Source: Niastella koreensis GR20-10
GTDB lineage: Bacteria; Bacteroidota; Bacteroidia; Chitinophagales; Chitinophagaceae
Length of the DNA: 64,000 nucleotides
NCBI RefSeq assembly: GCF_000246855.1
Contig: NC_016609.1
Location: 7,576,744 to 7,640,743 of the forward strand
Reading direction: 5' to 3'
Numbering within the stretch: position 1 is the stretch's first letter; every line of letters starts with the position of its first letter. The position numbers and the translations under genes were made by a program. Positions 1-8,344 of this stretch are shown here, in pieces. The notes under the pieces were generated by a model, which was not told the origin of the DNA, did not search any database, and saw only the letters and a list, made by a program, of their open reading frames with translations.

Positions 1-871
1 GTTTTGCAGGCTGTTGCTGCTGCGGTTGCGCCTTTTCCTCTTTGGGTTTTTTCGGCTTTTCTTCAACCACAGGTGTTGTAGCTGTAACCTTTGGAGCTTC
101 TTCTTTGGGCGTTTCAACAGGTGCTTCTTTAGCTACCGTCTTTGGCTTTTCTTCCTTAACAGGCGGCGTTTCTTCATTCGCCTTAACTGCTGGCGCCTCT
201 TCTTCTTTCTTCTTAACAACTATCGGCGTTTTCTTCGGTCTTGTTGATGAATCAATTGCCGACAGGTCTATTTTATCCAAAACTTTAGGTCCTTCAATTT
301 CAGGTGCTTCTACCTTAGTAATTTCAGGTTGCTTATCCTCAGCTTTAGGCTCTTCTACAACATCTTCTTTTACCGGCAACTGCTGAGCTTCTTTCTTTTC
401 TTCAACCACTACAGGCGGAGCTTCTTCAACTGGCTGTTCAACAACAGGTTGTTTTTCAACTACCGGCACCACTTCGGCTGCTTTTTCCTCTTTCTTCTCC
501 TCTTTTTTCTCTTCAACAACCACTTTCTCCTCTACCTTTTCTACCTTCTCTTCTTTCTTATCTTCCACAACCGGAGCTGGCTCCTGTTTTTTAACCACCT
601 CTTTCTTCACAGCCGCAGCATCGTCTTCCTTCTTCTTCTTCGCTTCCAGACTTCCCTTCGGCAGATCGATCTGGTCACTTTTTAGCTTGGCCACTTTATC
701 ACTCTGGAATTCCTGCTGTAAAGCACGATACATCTCCTCCGTCAGTTTTGACGTTGGTTTGAGATCGTCATTGTTAAATCCCTTTCCTACCAAAAAGTCT
801 ACCAGCGTTTCCTTGCCGATGTTAAACTCCTTGGCTGCGGCCATTAATCTTATTGTTGTTGTTTCTGCCAT
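1..871 (-). CDS. infB: Translation initiation factor IF-2, N-terminal part (cut by window edge)
   Basis: IF-2 is the GTPase that brings fMet-tRNA to the small ribosomal subunit. Only the first 290 or so codons are inside the window; the reading frame stays open through base 1. The start is the ATG at 871, giving MAETTTIRLMAAAKEFNIGK, which matches the IF2_N helical domain that opens this protein. After about residue 65 the sequence becomes a long low-complexity linker rich in Lys, Glu, Pro and Val, the usual extended N-terminus of Bacteroidota IF-2. The GTPase domain lies outside. It follows nusA and rimP in the same direction, the conserved rimP-nusA-infB order, and that context makes the call secure. 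Confidence 0.93.
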   Translation of the reverse strand, partial: MAETTTIRLMAAAKEFNIGKETLVDFLVGKGFNNDDLKPTSKLTEEMYRALQQEFQSDKVAKLKSDQIDLPKGSLEAKKKKEDDAAAVKKEVVKKQEPAPVVEDKKEEKVEKVEEKVVVEEKKEEKKEEKAAEVVPVVEKQPVVEQPVEEAPPVVVEEKKEAQQLPVKEDVVEEPKAEDKQPEITKVEAPEIEGPKVLDKIDLSAIDSSTRPKKTPIVVKKKEEEAPAVKANEETPPVKEEKPKTVAKEAPVETPKEEAPKVTATTPVVEEKPKKPKEEKAQPQQQQPAK

Positions 872-1044
872 TCGTTATTGTAAGACAATTTTTTGTTTTG
901 TTCGCTGTTTGGATAAGCAAATTACTTGGAAAAAGTTAAATTAGTCATATAACTCAAAATAGTCATATAAATTAAACACTGCCTGTGTGTTTTGACTACT
1001 TTAAACTACATACTTATTAGTCCAATTTCACCTGCTTGCTTCGC

Positions 1045-2292
1045 CTATCCCTTTTCAAATTCTTCATTCAGAATACGACGAACTTCATTGATGGTCTCTC
1101 TTTCGAGGTCGGTTCTTCTTTCCAACTCTTCGGCGGTGAGATCCAGTACGCTGCGTGCTGTATCGCAGCCAACGCGCTTAAGTTCATCAATAATCCAGGT
1201 TTCAATTTCATCGCTGAATTCTTCCAGATCGATATCAAATTCCTGGGGTTCGCCTTCCGTATCGCGATATACGTCTATGCTATATCCGGTTAATTCCTGT
1301 GCCAGTTTGATATTCACGCCTTTTTTACCAATTGCCAGCGACACCTGATCAGGTTTCAGGTATACATTCGCCTGTTTTTTATCATTGTCAAGATCCTGGG
1401 TAGTGATCTTGGCAGGTGTAAGCGAGCGTTGGATCAGCAGTTGAACATTATTGGTCCAGTTAATAACATCGATGTTCTCGTTTTTCAGTTCCCGTACAAT
1501 TCCATGGATACGGCTACCTTTCATCCCCACGCAGGCGCCTACGGGATCAATACGATCGTCGTATGATTCTACCGCCACTTTGGCCCTTTCACCAGGTTCA
1601 CGAACGATCTTTTTGATAACAATTAAACCATCAAATATTTCAGGCACCTCAATTTCAAGCAGTTTTGCCAGGAAAGAGGGAGAGGTACGGGATAAAATAA
1701 TGACCGGAGAATTGTTTTTTAATTCTACTTTTTTAACAACGGCGCGGATATTTTCACCTTTCTTGAAATAGTCTTGCGGAATTTGCTCAGACTTAGGCAA
1801 TATTAACTCATTCCCTTCTTCATCGAGCAATAAAATTTCTTTTTTCCAAACCTGGTAAACCTCGGCACCGATTATCTCACCAATTCTGTCACCGTATTTT
1901 TTAACCAGTACGTTCTTTTTCAGATCACTAATACGGCTGGCCAGGGTTTGTTTAGCAGCCAGAATAGCCCGGCGGCCGAAATCGAGGATATTAATTTCCT
2001 CGTATAATTCTTCCCCTACTTCAAAGTCGGGTTCAATTTTTACAGCATCACTGTAGGCAATCTCTGCCAGGGGATCCATCACAGCTCCATCCTCAACTAT
2101 AGTACGGCGGCGCATAATTTCCAGGTCACCCTTTTCTGCATTCACAATTACGTCAAAATTCTCGTCACTGCCATATTTTTTACGCAGCAGGGTTTTGAAA
2201 ACATCCTCTACCACTTTCATCATGGTAGGGCGGTCTATATTTTCCGCGTCCTTAAAGTCAGCGAAGGCCTCTATCAAGTTTATGCTTGCCAT
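1045..2292 (-). CDS. nusA: Transcription termination/antitermination factor NusA
   Basis: NusA binds RNA polymerase and nascent RNA and tunes pausing, termination and antitermination. The 415-residue protein has the N-terminal polymerase-binding domain (about 1-125, with a stretch on processing of the RNKYG type seen here as LLRKKYGSDENFDVIVN), an S1 domain (about 130-200), and two KH domains with the signature VGACVGMKGSRI near 250 and the second-KH signature VSLAIGKKGVNIKLA near 315. The C-terminal acidic tail contains a short helix-hairpin segment. Length fits NusA without the extra C-terminal repeats of E. coli. It sits 43 bases after rimP and 173 bases before infB, consistent with one transcription unit. 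Confidence 0.97.
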   Translation of the reverse strand: MASINLIEAFADFKDAENIDRPTMMKVVEDVFKTLLRKKYGSDENFDVIVNAEKGDLEIMRRRTIVEDGAVMDPLAEIAYSDAVKIEPDFEVGEELYEEINILDFGRRAILAAKQTLASRISDLKKNVLVKKYGDRIGEIIGAEVYQVWKKEILLLDEEGNELILPKSEQIPQDYFKKGENIRAVVKKVELKNNSPVIILSRTSPSFLAKLLEIEVPEIFDGLIVIKKIVREPGERAKVAVESYDDRIDPVGACVGMKGSRIHGIVRELKNENIDVINWTNNVQLLIQRSLTPAKITTQDLDNDKKQANVYLKPDQVSLAIGKKGVNIKLAQELTGYSIDVYRDTEGEPQEFDIDLEEFSDEIETWIIDELKRVGCDTARSVLDLTAEELERRTDLERETINEVRRILNEEFEKG

Positions 2293-2334
2293 ATACTACA
2301 ATTTTTATCCCAACACCTGCGTGTCAGGATCTTA

Positions 2335-2799
2335 TTAAAATACTGTTTGAATTGTTGTTGATTTAATTTGATCAAATTGAAAATGGTGTGTTATCACCTC
2401 TTTCTTTTTATTTTTTCCTTTTGTTTCCTCAACCGTAATTGTGTCTTCACCTACTTCCGTCATTTTGCCGGCAACTTTAATCCCGTCTTTGAGGATCACC
2501 TCAACCGACCGGCCCAGGTTCTTCCTGTACTGCCGTAACAATTTTAAGGGTTCGTCTACGCCGGGAGAAGATACTTCAAGCGAAAAGTCTCCATTAGGGA
2601 ATAGATTATCTTCTTCGATCTTTTTATATAAAGCCCGGTTCCAGGAGATACATTTTTCGATGGTTACTCCCTGGTCGCCATCCAAAAAAAGCTTTACGTT
2701 ATTGGTGGGTTTTACTTTGATCTCTACCAGGAAATAAGCCGGGTCGTTAGCCAGCATATCCTGCATCATTTTTTCAATTGCCTGTACTGGTGTTTCCAT
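2335..2799 (-). CDS. rimP: Ribosome maturation factor RimP
   Basis: RimP is needed for maturation of the 30S subunit. The 154-residue protein shows the N-terminal RimP domain, including SLEVSSPGVDEPLKLLRQY near residues 87-105, the family signature, followed by the small SH3-like C-terminal domain (about 108-154). It is the first gene of the rimP-nusA-infB run. The start is ATG at 2799. A strong hairpin lies just upstream at 2818-2839 and would be in the leader of the transcript. Confidence 0.95.
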   Translation of the reverse strand: METPVQAIEKMMQDMLANDPAYFLVEIKVKPTNNVKLFLDGDQGVTIEKCISWNRALYKKIEEDNLFPNGDFSLEVSSPGVDEPLKLLRQYRKNLGRSVEVILKDGIKVAGKMTEVGEDTITVEETKGKNKKKEVITHHFQFDQIKSTTIQTVF

Positions 2800-2817
2800 G
2801 TCTTATGGGAAATAAAG

Positions 2818-2839
2818 AAGGGAACGATTCCGTTCCCTT
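2818..2839. other. Perfect 9-bp hairpin in the rimP leader
   Basis: AAGGGAACG, then ATTC, then CGTTCCCTT: a perfect 9-bp inverted repeat with a 4-base loop, starting 18 bases upstream of rimP. It could be a leader structure of the rimP-nusA-infB messenger, or a terminator. The stretch after it on the plus strand is only moderately T-rich and no plus-strand gene precedes it, so a leader role is the more likely reading. Confidence 0.5.
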
Positions 2840-3116
2840 TCTAATCTTCTTTTGCCTTGGCAAAGGTAAGGTAATTAAATTATTACTTCCAAAAACCTGG
2901 TTGTTAATTTTGAATAAACGAAAATTTAAATGGGTGATGTCCACCTTTTTACCCTTCATTTGAACATTAAGAATGCCAAACTTGTTGCTTTTCTATAGTT
3001 TTGCCAAGTTCCCCAAAACAAAGGTCAGGGGCCTGTTTTTTGCAGCAGCTGAATTGTATTTGCAAGCTCCTTAACAGTTTGTCAGGGGTTGTATTTATAC
3101 CTTTAGTTTTTCTAAT
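2840..3116. other. Gene-free stretch between divergent rimP and the DUF4834 gene
   Basis: No supported gene. Both strands have short open frames but none has recognisable composition or a plausible start. It must contain the promoters of the two divergent genes; I could not pick a convincing TTTG/TAnnTTTG pair. Confidence 0.4.
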
Positions 3117-3380
3117 ATGAACATAATTCGCTTACTACTATATATATTCCTTGCCATCTTCATTTACAAGTTTGTATTCAACTTCCTCGTGCCCGTTATT
3201 AAAATGTCGTGGCGCGTACGCAGCCAGATAAAGGAATTTCAACGCCAGCACCAACAGCCGCAGGACCCGCTTCAGCAAAATACTGCTGCCGGTAATAATG
3301 GTCAGTCATCGGCTGGCAATAACACTGCCGGCAAACCAAAAGCAGGCGAATATATTGATTTTGAAGAAGTCGAAGAATAA
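3117..3380 (+). CDS. Small membrane protein, DUF4834-like
   Basis: An 87-residue protein with one N-terminal hydrophobic segment (about residues 3-28), a short basic stretch, a Gln/Asn/Gly-rich linker and a conserved acidic tail GEYIDFEEVEE. This plan, single helix plus a terminal (G)(E/D)Y(I/V)D(F/Y)EEV motif, is what I know of the DUF4834 family of Bacteroidota. No function is known. It probably sits in the inner membrane with the tail in the cytoplasm. The family assignment is from memory of the motif and could not be searched. Confidence 0.7.
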   Translation: MNIIRLLLYIFLAIFIYKFVFNFLVPVIKMSWRVRSQIKEFQRQHQQPQDPLQQNTAAGNNGQSSAGNNTAGKPKAGEYIDFEEVEE

Positions 3381-3440
3381 CGAATGTCGAGTCCAATTTT
3401 GAACGCCGAATGGAATACAAAGCATTGGTTTTCACTTCAA

Positions 3441-3475
3441 AATTCAATATTCCACGGTTCAATATTCGATATTTT
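3441..3475. repeat. Short direct repeat TTCAATATTC
   Basis: TTCAATATTC occurs at 3443-3452 and again at 3458-3467, followed by GATATT. AT-rich repeats of this kind are common in Bacteroidota intergenic DNA. It lies between convergent genes; no clear terminator hairpin is seen. Confidence 0.4.
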
Positions 3476-4088
3476 ACAGTCCCAGATCAAGGATCGTTTT
3501 TCCATCGCTCAGATGCAATGCCTGTAACCCGGCTTTATGCGCCCCTTCCACATTTATCAGGGCATCGTCAATGAACAGGGTTTCTGCCGCATTAACACCA
3601 CTAGCCTTTATAACATACTCAAATGCCGCTACGTCGGGTTTACGCATTCTTATAAGGTGGGAATAATAAGCCTTTATAAAAAGGTCGTCCATTTCGCCGC
3701 CATACACTTCCCGGTAAGCCTTGTGAAAATGCAACAGGTGAATTTGATTGGTATTGCTGAATAAGTAAATGTGATATTTGCTTTGTAGCTGTTTAAGAAA
3801 TTCCACGCGCTCCGCCGGAAAATCGAGCAACATATCATTCCAGGCCGCAATTACCTGCGCCGGGGTGGTGCCGGGCGCCGTTAGTTGCAGTGCTTTTTCT
3901 ACAAACTCCTCGTCCGAAATGGTGCCCATCTCATAATCCCTGAAAAAAGAAGTGGCAAACCCAATGCGAAACAGTTCATCAATATGGGTTAGCCCTAATG
4001 CTTTAAATGCTGCACTGGTTTTTGGTACATCCAGGTTGAGTAAAACTCCGCCCAAATCAAAAATTATGTTCTTCACAGGTGCCATCAA
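3474..4088 (-). CDS. HAD-superfamily phosphatase, YihX/glucose-1-phosphatase-like
   Basis: A 204-residue haloacid-dehalogenase fold hydrolase. Motif I is FDLGGVLLNLD near residues 9-20 (nucleophile Asp in the DLGGV form used by YihX-type proteins), motif II is YLFSNTNQ near 104-111, the motif III lysine is in RMRKPD near 147-152, and motif IV is ETLFIDDALINVEGA near 168-182. The family usually dephosphorylates sugar phosphates or other small metabolites; the substrate cannot be told from sequence. Start is either of two adjacent Met codons (4088 or 4085). It is convergent with the DUF4834 gene and follows the GH3 gene. Confidence 0.88.
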   Translation of the reverse strand: MMAPVKNIIFDLGGVLLNLDVPKTSAAFKALGLTHIDELFRIGFATSFFRDYEMGTISDEEFVEKALQLTAPGTTPAQVIAAWNDMLLDFPAERVEFLKQLQSKYHIYLFSNTNQIHLLHFHKAYREVYGGEMDDLFIKAYYSHLIRMRKPDVAAFEYVIKASGVNAAETLFIDDALINVEGAHKAGLQALHLSDGKTILDLGL

Positions 4089-4120
4089 TTATTAATTTGG
4101 GCGCAAGTTACACCGCAAAA

Positions 4121-6397
4121 TTATTTCACCAACCTAAAGCCGGTTTCCTTTACATCCCGGCTACTGGTGCCAATGAAGATCTTAAATTCGCCAGGTTCGG
4201 CCACATATTTCAGCTCACTGTTGTAAAATTTCAGGTCGTTCTCCGTAATAGTGAATTCCACTTTTTTCATTTCCCCGGCATTCAGGATTATTTTCTGAAA
4301 ACCTTTCAATTCTTTTACCGGACGGGTCACAGACCCTGCCAGGTCGCGGATGTACAGTTGAACCGTTTCTTCCCCGGCCATATTCCCGGTATTCTTAACC
4401 ATAACAGAAGCGGTTATCGACTGCCCGGGCCGTAAGGTGTTTTGGCTGAGTTGAATGGTATCGTAGGAAAACGTAGTATAACTGAGCCCGTAACCAAAGG
4501 GGTACAAAGGCGAATTATCTACATCCAGGTAGTCTGATTTGAATTTTGGATTACCGCCTTCGTAAGGCCGGCCGGTATTTTTGTGATTGTAGTAAATAGG
4601 TATCTGGCCCACATTGCGTGGAAAAGAGGTAGTGAGTTTGCCCGAAGGATTATAATCCCCAAACAACACATCGGCAATGGCGTTGCCGGCTTCGGTTCCC
4701 GCAAACCAGGCTTCCAGAATGGCGGGCGCCTGCTCATGGAGCCAGGGTATGGTAAGCGGGCGGCCATTCAATAATACCACCACCAGCGGCTTTCCGGTTT
4801 TTATCAGGGTTTCAATCAGCTTTCGCTGGCTGCCGGGTAAATCCAGGCTGGTACGGCTGGCTGATTCGCCCGACATTTCCGCTGCTTCGCCCACAACAGC
4901 AACCACTACGTCTGCTTTTCCGGCTACGTCAATCGCTTCCTGTATCATGGCATCCGGGGTACGGGCATCGATCTCTGTTGGTTTGTCAAACGGACTGATG
5001 CGTTTGGCAAATGCCGTATCATCGGTGATGTTGGCGCCTTTTGCCAACAGGATCTGCACGCCGCTGCCTGCCACATTTTTCAACCCTTCGATTATACTTA
5101 CACTTTTTGTTTTATCGCCACTTACGGCCCAGGTGCCCAGCATTTCTGAATGGTTATCGGCCAGCGGACCTATTAACGCAATGGTGCCTGATTTTTTTAA
5201 AGGCAGCACCTGCCGCTCATTTTTTAACAGCACCATCGTGTGGGTGGCCGCTTCCCGGGCTGCCTGCCGGTTCTGCGCTGTCAGGATCTCTTTACCGGGC
5301 CTCGATTCGTTTATGTAACGATAAGGGTCATCGAACAACCCCAGCTTGTATTTGGCTTCCAGTACACGCTGGCAGGCATCGTTTATTTCTTGCAGTGTTA
5401 CCTTACCGGCTTTGAGGGAGTTTTGTAAAGTGGTCAGAAAGCCTTCGCCTACCATGTCCATATCCAACCCGGCCTTCAACGCCAGGGCCGATACGGTTGG
5501 CAGATCGCCCATACCATGCGCCATCATTTCATTAACCGAGGTATAATCCGATACCACAAAACCTTTAAAGCCCCATTTATTGCGTAACAGCTCCGTCAGC
5601 AGCCAGTGATTGCCTGTTGCCGGAATGCCATCTATTTCATTAAAAGAGCTCATTACACTGCCCACGCCGGCATCAACAGCCGCCTTGTAGGGTGGCAGGT
5701 ATTCATTGAACATTTTAATACGGCTCATGTCGGTGGTATTGTAATCGCGGCCGGCTTCTGCGGCTCCATACAGGGCAAAATGTTTTACACAGGCCATTAC
5801 AGTATTGTCTTTCGACAGGTCTGTGCCCTGGTAGCCTTTCACCATGGCCCTTGCTATTTTTGAACCCAGGTAAGGGTCTTCGCCCGAGCCTTCAGCAATC
5901 CGCCCCCAGCGTGGATCACGCGCAATATCCACCATAGGCGAGTATACCCAGCACAATCCATCGGCTGTAGCTTCTACGGCAGCAATGCGCGCACTGCGTT
6001 CTATCAGTGTAGTATCCCAGGAACAGGAGAGGCCGAGTGGAATAGGAAAAATAGTTTTGTGGCCATGTATCACATCTAACCCAAAGATGAGTGGAATATG
6101 CAGCCGGCTTTCTTTTACGGCCAGCGTTTGCGCCTGGCGTATTTTATCAGGGCCGAAAATGCCGAACAGTCCGCCTACGCGTCCTTTGCGGATATTATCT
6201 TCCACACCCCTGCTTACTACGGAACCGGTTGGCACACCCCAGCCGGGTGTTACCAGGTTCAGCTGACCGATCTTTTCGTCCAGCGTCATTTTGCTCATGA
6301 GGCTGGCCACATACGCCTTCATTTTGGCGTGGGATGTTTGTGCGGTTGCGTGCAACAGAAAGGATAAGGTAACAATCGTTAATAATGTGCTGCGCAT
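4121..6397 (-). CDS. bglX: Beta-glucosidase, glycoside hydrolase family 3 (BglX-like)
   Basis: A 758-residue secreted glycosidase that removes glucose (or a related sugar) from the non-reducing end of oligosaccharides. A signal peptide covers about residues 1-20. The GH3 N-terminal barrel spans roughly 45-350; the nucleophile region is GFVVSDYTSVNEM near 275-290. The alpha/beta sandwich domain follows (about 390-610), and the C-terminal fibronectin-III-like domain (about 665-740, with ETVQLYIRD) is typical of BglX. It is the last gene of the PUL. In beta-1,2-glucan loci such an enzyme cleaves sophoro-oligosaccharides, which fits the GH144-type neighbour, but the substrate is inferred from context. 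Full length, no damage seen. Confidence 0.93.
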   Translation of the reverse strand: MRSTLLTIVTLSFLLHATAQTSHAKMKAYVASLMSKMTLDEKIGQLNLVTPGWGVPTGSVVSRGVEDNIRKGRVGGLFGIFGPDKIRQAQTLAVKESRLHIPLIFGLDVIHGHKTIFPIPLGLSCSWDTTLIERSARIAAVEATADGLCWVYSPMVDIARDPRWGRIAEGSGEDPYLGSKIARAMVKGYQGTDLSKDNTVMACVKHFALYGAAEAGRDYNTTDMSRIKMFNEYLPPYKAAVDAGVGSVMSSFNEIDGIPATGNHWLLTELLRNKWGFKGFVVSDYTSVNEMMAHGMGDLPTVSALALKAGLDMDMVGEGFLTTLQNSLKAGKVTLQEINDACQRVLEAKYKLGLFDDPYRYINESRPGKEILTAQNRQAAREAATHTMVLLKNERQVLPLKKSGTIALIGPLADNHSEMLGTWAVSGDKTKSVSIIEGLKNVAGSGVQILLAKGANITDDTAFAKRISPFDKPTEIDARTPDAMIQEAIDVAGKADVVVAVVGEAAEMSGESASRTSLDLPGSQRKLIETLIKTGKPLVVVLLNGRPLTIPWLHEQAPAILEAWFAGTEAGNAIADVLFGDYNPSGKLTTSFPRNVGQIPIYYNHKNTGRPYEGGNPKFKSDYLDVDNSPLYPFGYGLSYTTFSYDTIQLSQNTLRPGQSITASVMVKNTGNMAGEETVQLYIRDLAGSVTRPVKELKGFQKIILNAGEMKKVEFTITENDLKFYNSELKYVAEPGEFKIFIGTSSRDVKETGFRLVK

Positions 6398-6411
6398 ATG
6401 TTTTTATTTGA

Positions 6412-8295
6412 TTATTCTGCTTTTATAACTTTACTTCTGGCCGATACGCCGTTCTCATTGATGGCTTCAATGGTGAAGTAATAGGGCTTTTCCTTATCCA
6501 TAGCTTTACAGTAATACTCATTGTTGCTATATACCATTACACAGTTGTATAACTTATCCGGCGCCAGCCCCATGTAAATATTATAGGCATAGGCATTGTC
6601 AACCGGCGACCATTTTAACCAGGCGCTGCGTTTGTCTTTTTCGGTGCGCAAAACAATAAACTGTTTTACGGTGTCGGGTTTATTGCCGTTGCCATTACCA
6701 AATACCCGTAGCCCGCTGATGGCGAATTTGCCGCCGGGCATATGAATATTTTCGAGCTTTATATAACGGGTTTGAACCGGGTTCGGCAATTCAATATAAT
6801 CGTGTGGCACATCGGTTTTGTTGTTGCTTTTATCTATCAGCAATTTCCAGTTTTTGCCATCCGCACTTTGATATAGCTTATATTGATGATAAGTGCCTTG
6901 TTGTTTTCCCAGGAAATTTACATCCTGATCGGCATAATTGAGTTGAATGGCGTGTACTGTACAAATACCTCCCAGGTCGGTTGCTATCCATTCGCCCTTA
7001 TTGCCAGTAGCGGCACTCCAATACGTTTTAATGCTTTCGTCTACAGCGAAGTTAGCATTATAACTGGCAAGTGTAGATGAAACCGTAACGGGTTTGGAAT
7101 AATTGAGAAGCATCCAGCCGGTAAAGGCGGCCTCCCCCCGGCCCCCTCCGGTGGAGGGAGAGTTTGGCAGCACCCGACTCTTTTCTAAAACAGGTTGTAT
7201 TTCAGACTTTCCACGATTTGCCGGTAGATAATGAGGGTAATCTCCGAACGCCGCATCCATATACATCACATCGTCTTTGTCAAAACCGGCCGGCCAGATG
7301 CCAATGCGCCGTTCAAAATTATTTTTTACTGCTATAACTATGGTAGATACATGCCACCAGTTGTTGAATGGGTCTTTAAAAGTAGCGCCATGTCCTGCAC
7401 CGCGGGCAAAACCTCCTGGCTTGTAACTGAGGGGTAACGATTGCGGAACAAACGGCCCCAGCGGATGATCGCCAACCACCACACCATCGGCATAACCGCT
7501 GAACTCTGTACCGGGCGCCCCATATTGCAGGTAGTATTTTCCGTTATATTTTGTCATCCAGGCGCCTTCAATAAAAGGATCCAGGAAAGTGTTATCCTGG
7601 AATTCACCAAAACGCTGCCAGCCATACCGCCAGGGTTCCAGCAAATACATTTCCTTGCGGGTGCCCTTAGGCATAAATGTTTTACGGTCTATTTGAATCC
7701 CATACAATGGATACCGGTTGCTGCTGCCATTGTACATATACAACCTGCCATCGTCGTCCAGGAAAAAGTCGGGGTCCCAGCCGCCTATTTCAAATGAATC
7801 GATGGCTTCTTTCCATTCATTCGCTTTGGGATTGGTGCTCATCCAAATGGGAAAGTTGGTTGAATAGGTTGAACCAAATACCAGCAAGGTATCGCCCATC
7901 ACCCAAACCGCCGGTGCACACAGGTCGTCATACACTTTGTGCCAGGGTTTCAAAAATGAGCGGGAAACAAAATGCCAGTTACTCATATCGCTGCTGTACC
8001 AATACCCCCACTGATTGGTGCTGAATAAATAATAATCGCCCTTGTATAGCACAATCACCGGATCGGCGGTAGCGCGGTGTTTACCCCATTCGGTAAAATT
8101 GGGAATGGGCGTATAGCCGTAGTCAATATTTATGGGATTACAATAGGTATGGTTGGTAAAGGCGGGCGTTTCTCCGGTTGGGGAACGGCCCGCCTTTTCT
8201 TTCTGCACACGTTCTGAATTCGCATTGCTTTGAGGAAAAACCTGCGGAACAAGGACCGCAAGGAAAACAGCTATATAAGTTAGTCTTTTAAACAT
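6412..8295 (-). CDS. GH43-type five-bladed propeller glycosidase with F5/8-type C and FnIII-like domains
   Basis: A 627-residue secreted protein. The signal peptide is about residues 1-22. The propeller domain covers about 70-360: ATADPVIVLYKGDYYLFS holds the catalytic-base Asp, GGWDPDFFLDDDG the pKa-modulating Asp region, and PFIEGAWMTKYNGKYYL the general-acid Glu. A discoidin-like carbohydrate-binding domain follows (about 400-525) and an FnIII-like domain closes the protein. GH43 enzymes usually attack arabinan, xylan or galactan linkages, so its role beside GH144 and GH3 is unclear. The linkers after the signal peptide and before the discoidin domain are encoded by palindromic REP-like DNA (8161-8194 and 7131-7160), which look like in-frame insertions. 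Confidence 0.85.
   Translation of the reverse strand: MFKRLTYIAVFLAVLVPQVFPQSNANSERVQKEKAGRSPTGETPAFTNHTYCNPINIDYGYTPIPNFTEWGKHRATADPVIVLYKGDYYLFSTNQWGYWYSSDMSNWHFVSRSFLKPWHKVYDDLCAPAVWVMGDTLLVFGSTYSTNFPIWMSTNPKANEWKEAIDSFEIGGWDPDFFLDDDGRLYMYNGSSNRYPLYGIQIDRKTFMPKGTRKEMYLLEPWRYGWQRFGEFQDNTFLDPFIEGAWMTKYNGKYYLQYGAPGTEFSGYADGVVVGDHPLGPFVPQSLPLSYKPGGFARGAGHGATFKDPFNNWWHVSTIVIAVKNNFERRIGIWPAGFDKDDVMYMDAAFGDYPHYLPANRGKSEIQPVLEKSRVLPNSPSTGGGRGEAAFTGWMLLNYSKPVTVSSTLASYNANFAVDESIKTYWSAATGNKGEWIATDLGGICTVHAIQLNYADQDVNFLGKQQGTYHQYKLYQSADGKNWKLLIDKSNNKTDVPHDYIELPNPVQTRYIKLENIHMPGGKFAISGLRVFGNGNGNKPDTVKQFIVLRTEKDKRSAWLKWSPVDNAYAYNIYMGLAPDKLYNCVMVYSNNEYYCKAMDKEKPYYFTIEAINENGVSARSKVIKAE
7131..7160. repeat. 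REP-like palindrome inside the GH43 gene (interdomain linker)
   Basis: CCCTCC-GGT-GGAGGG (7144-7158) inside a C/G-rich block, encoding the linker SPSTGGGRGEA on the minus strand. The block resembles the GGAGGG/CCGGGG intergenic repeats of many Bacteroidota genomes. It is in frame and interrupts nothing. Confidence 0.6.
8161..8194. repeat. REP-like hairpin inside the GH43 gene (after signal peptide)
   Basis: GGCGGGC at 8161-8167 pairs with GCCCGCC at 8188-8194; the inner arms (GTTTCTCC against GGGGAACG) also pair largely. It encodes KAGRSPTGETPA on the minus strand, in a segment with no fold expected, between signal peptide and catalytic domain. Confidence 0.55.
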
Positions 8296-8344
8296 TATAA
8301 AACTTGTTTAATTCGGCCCCCGGCTACGTTCAGGACGCTCCCGT

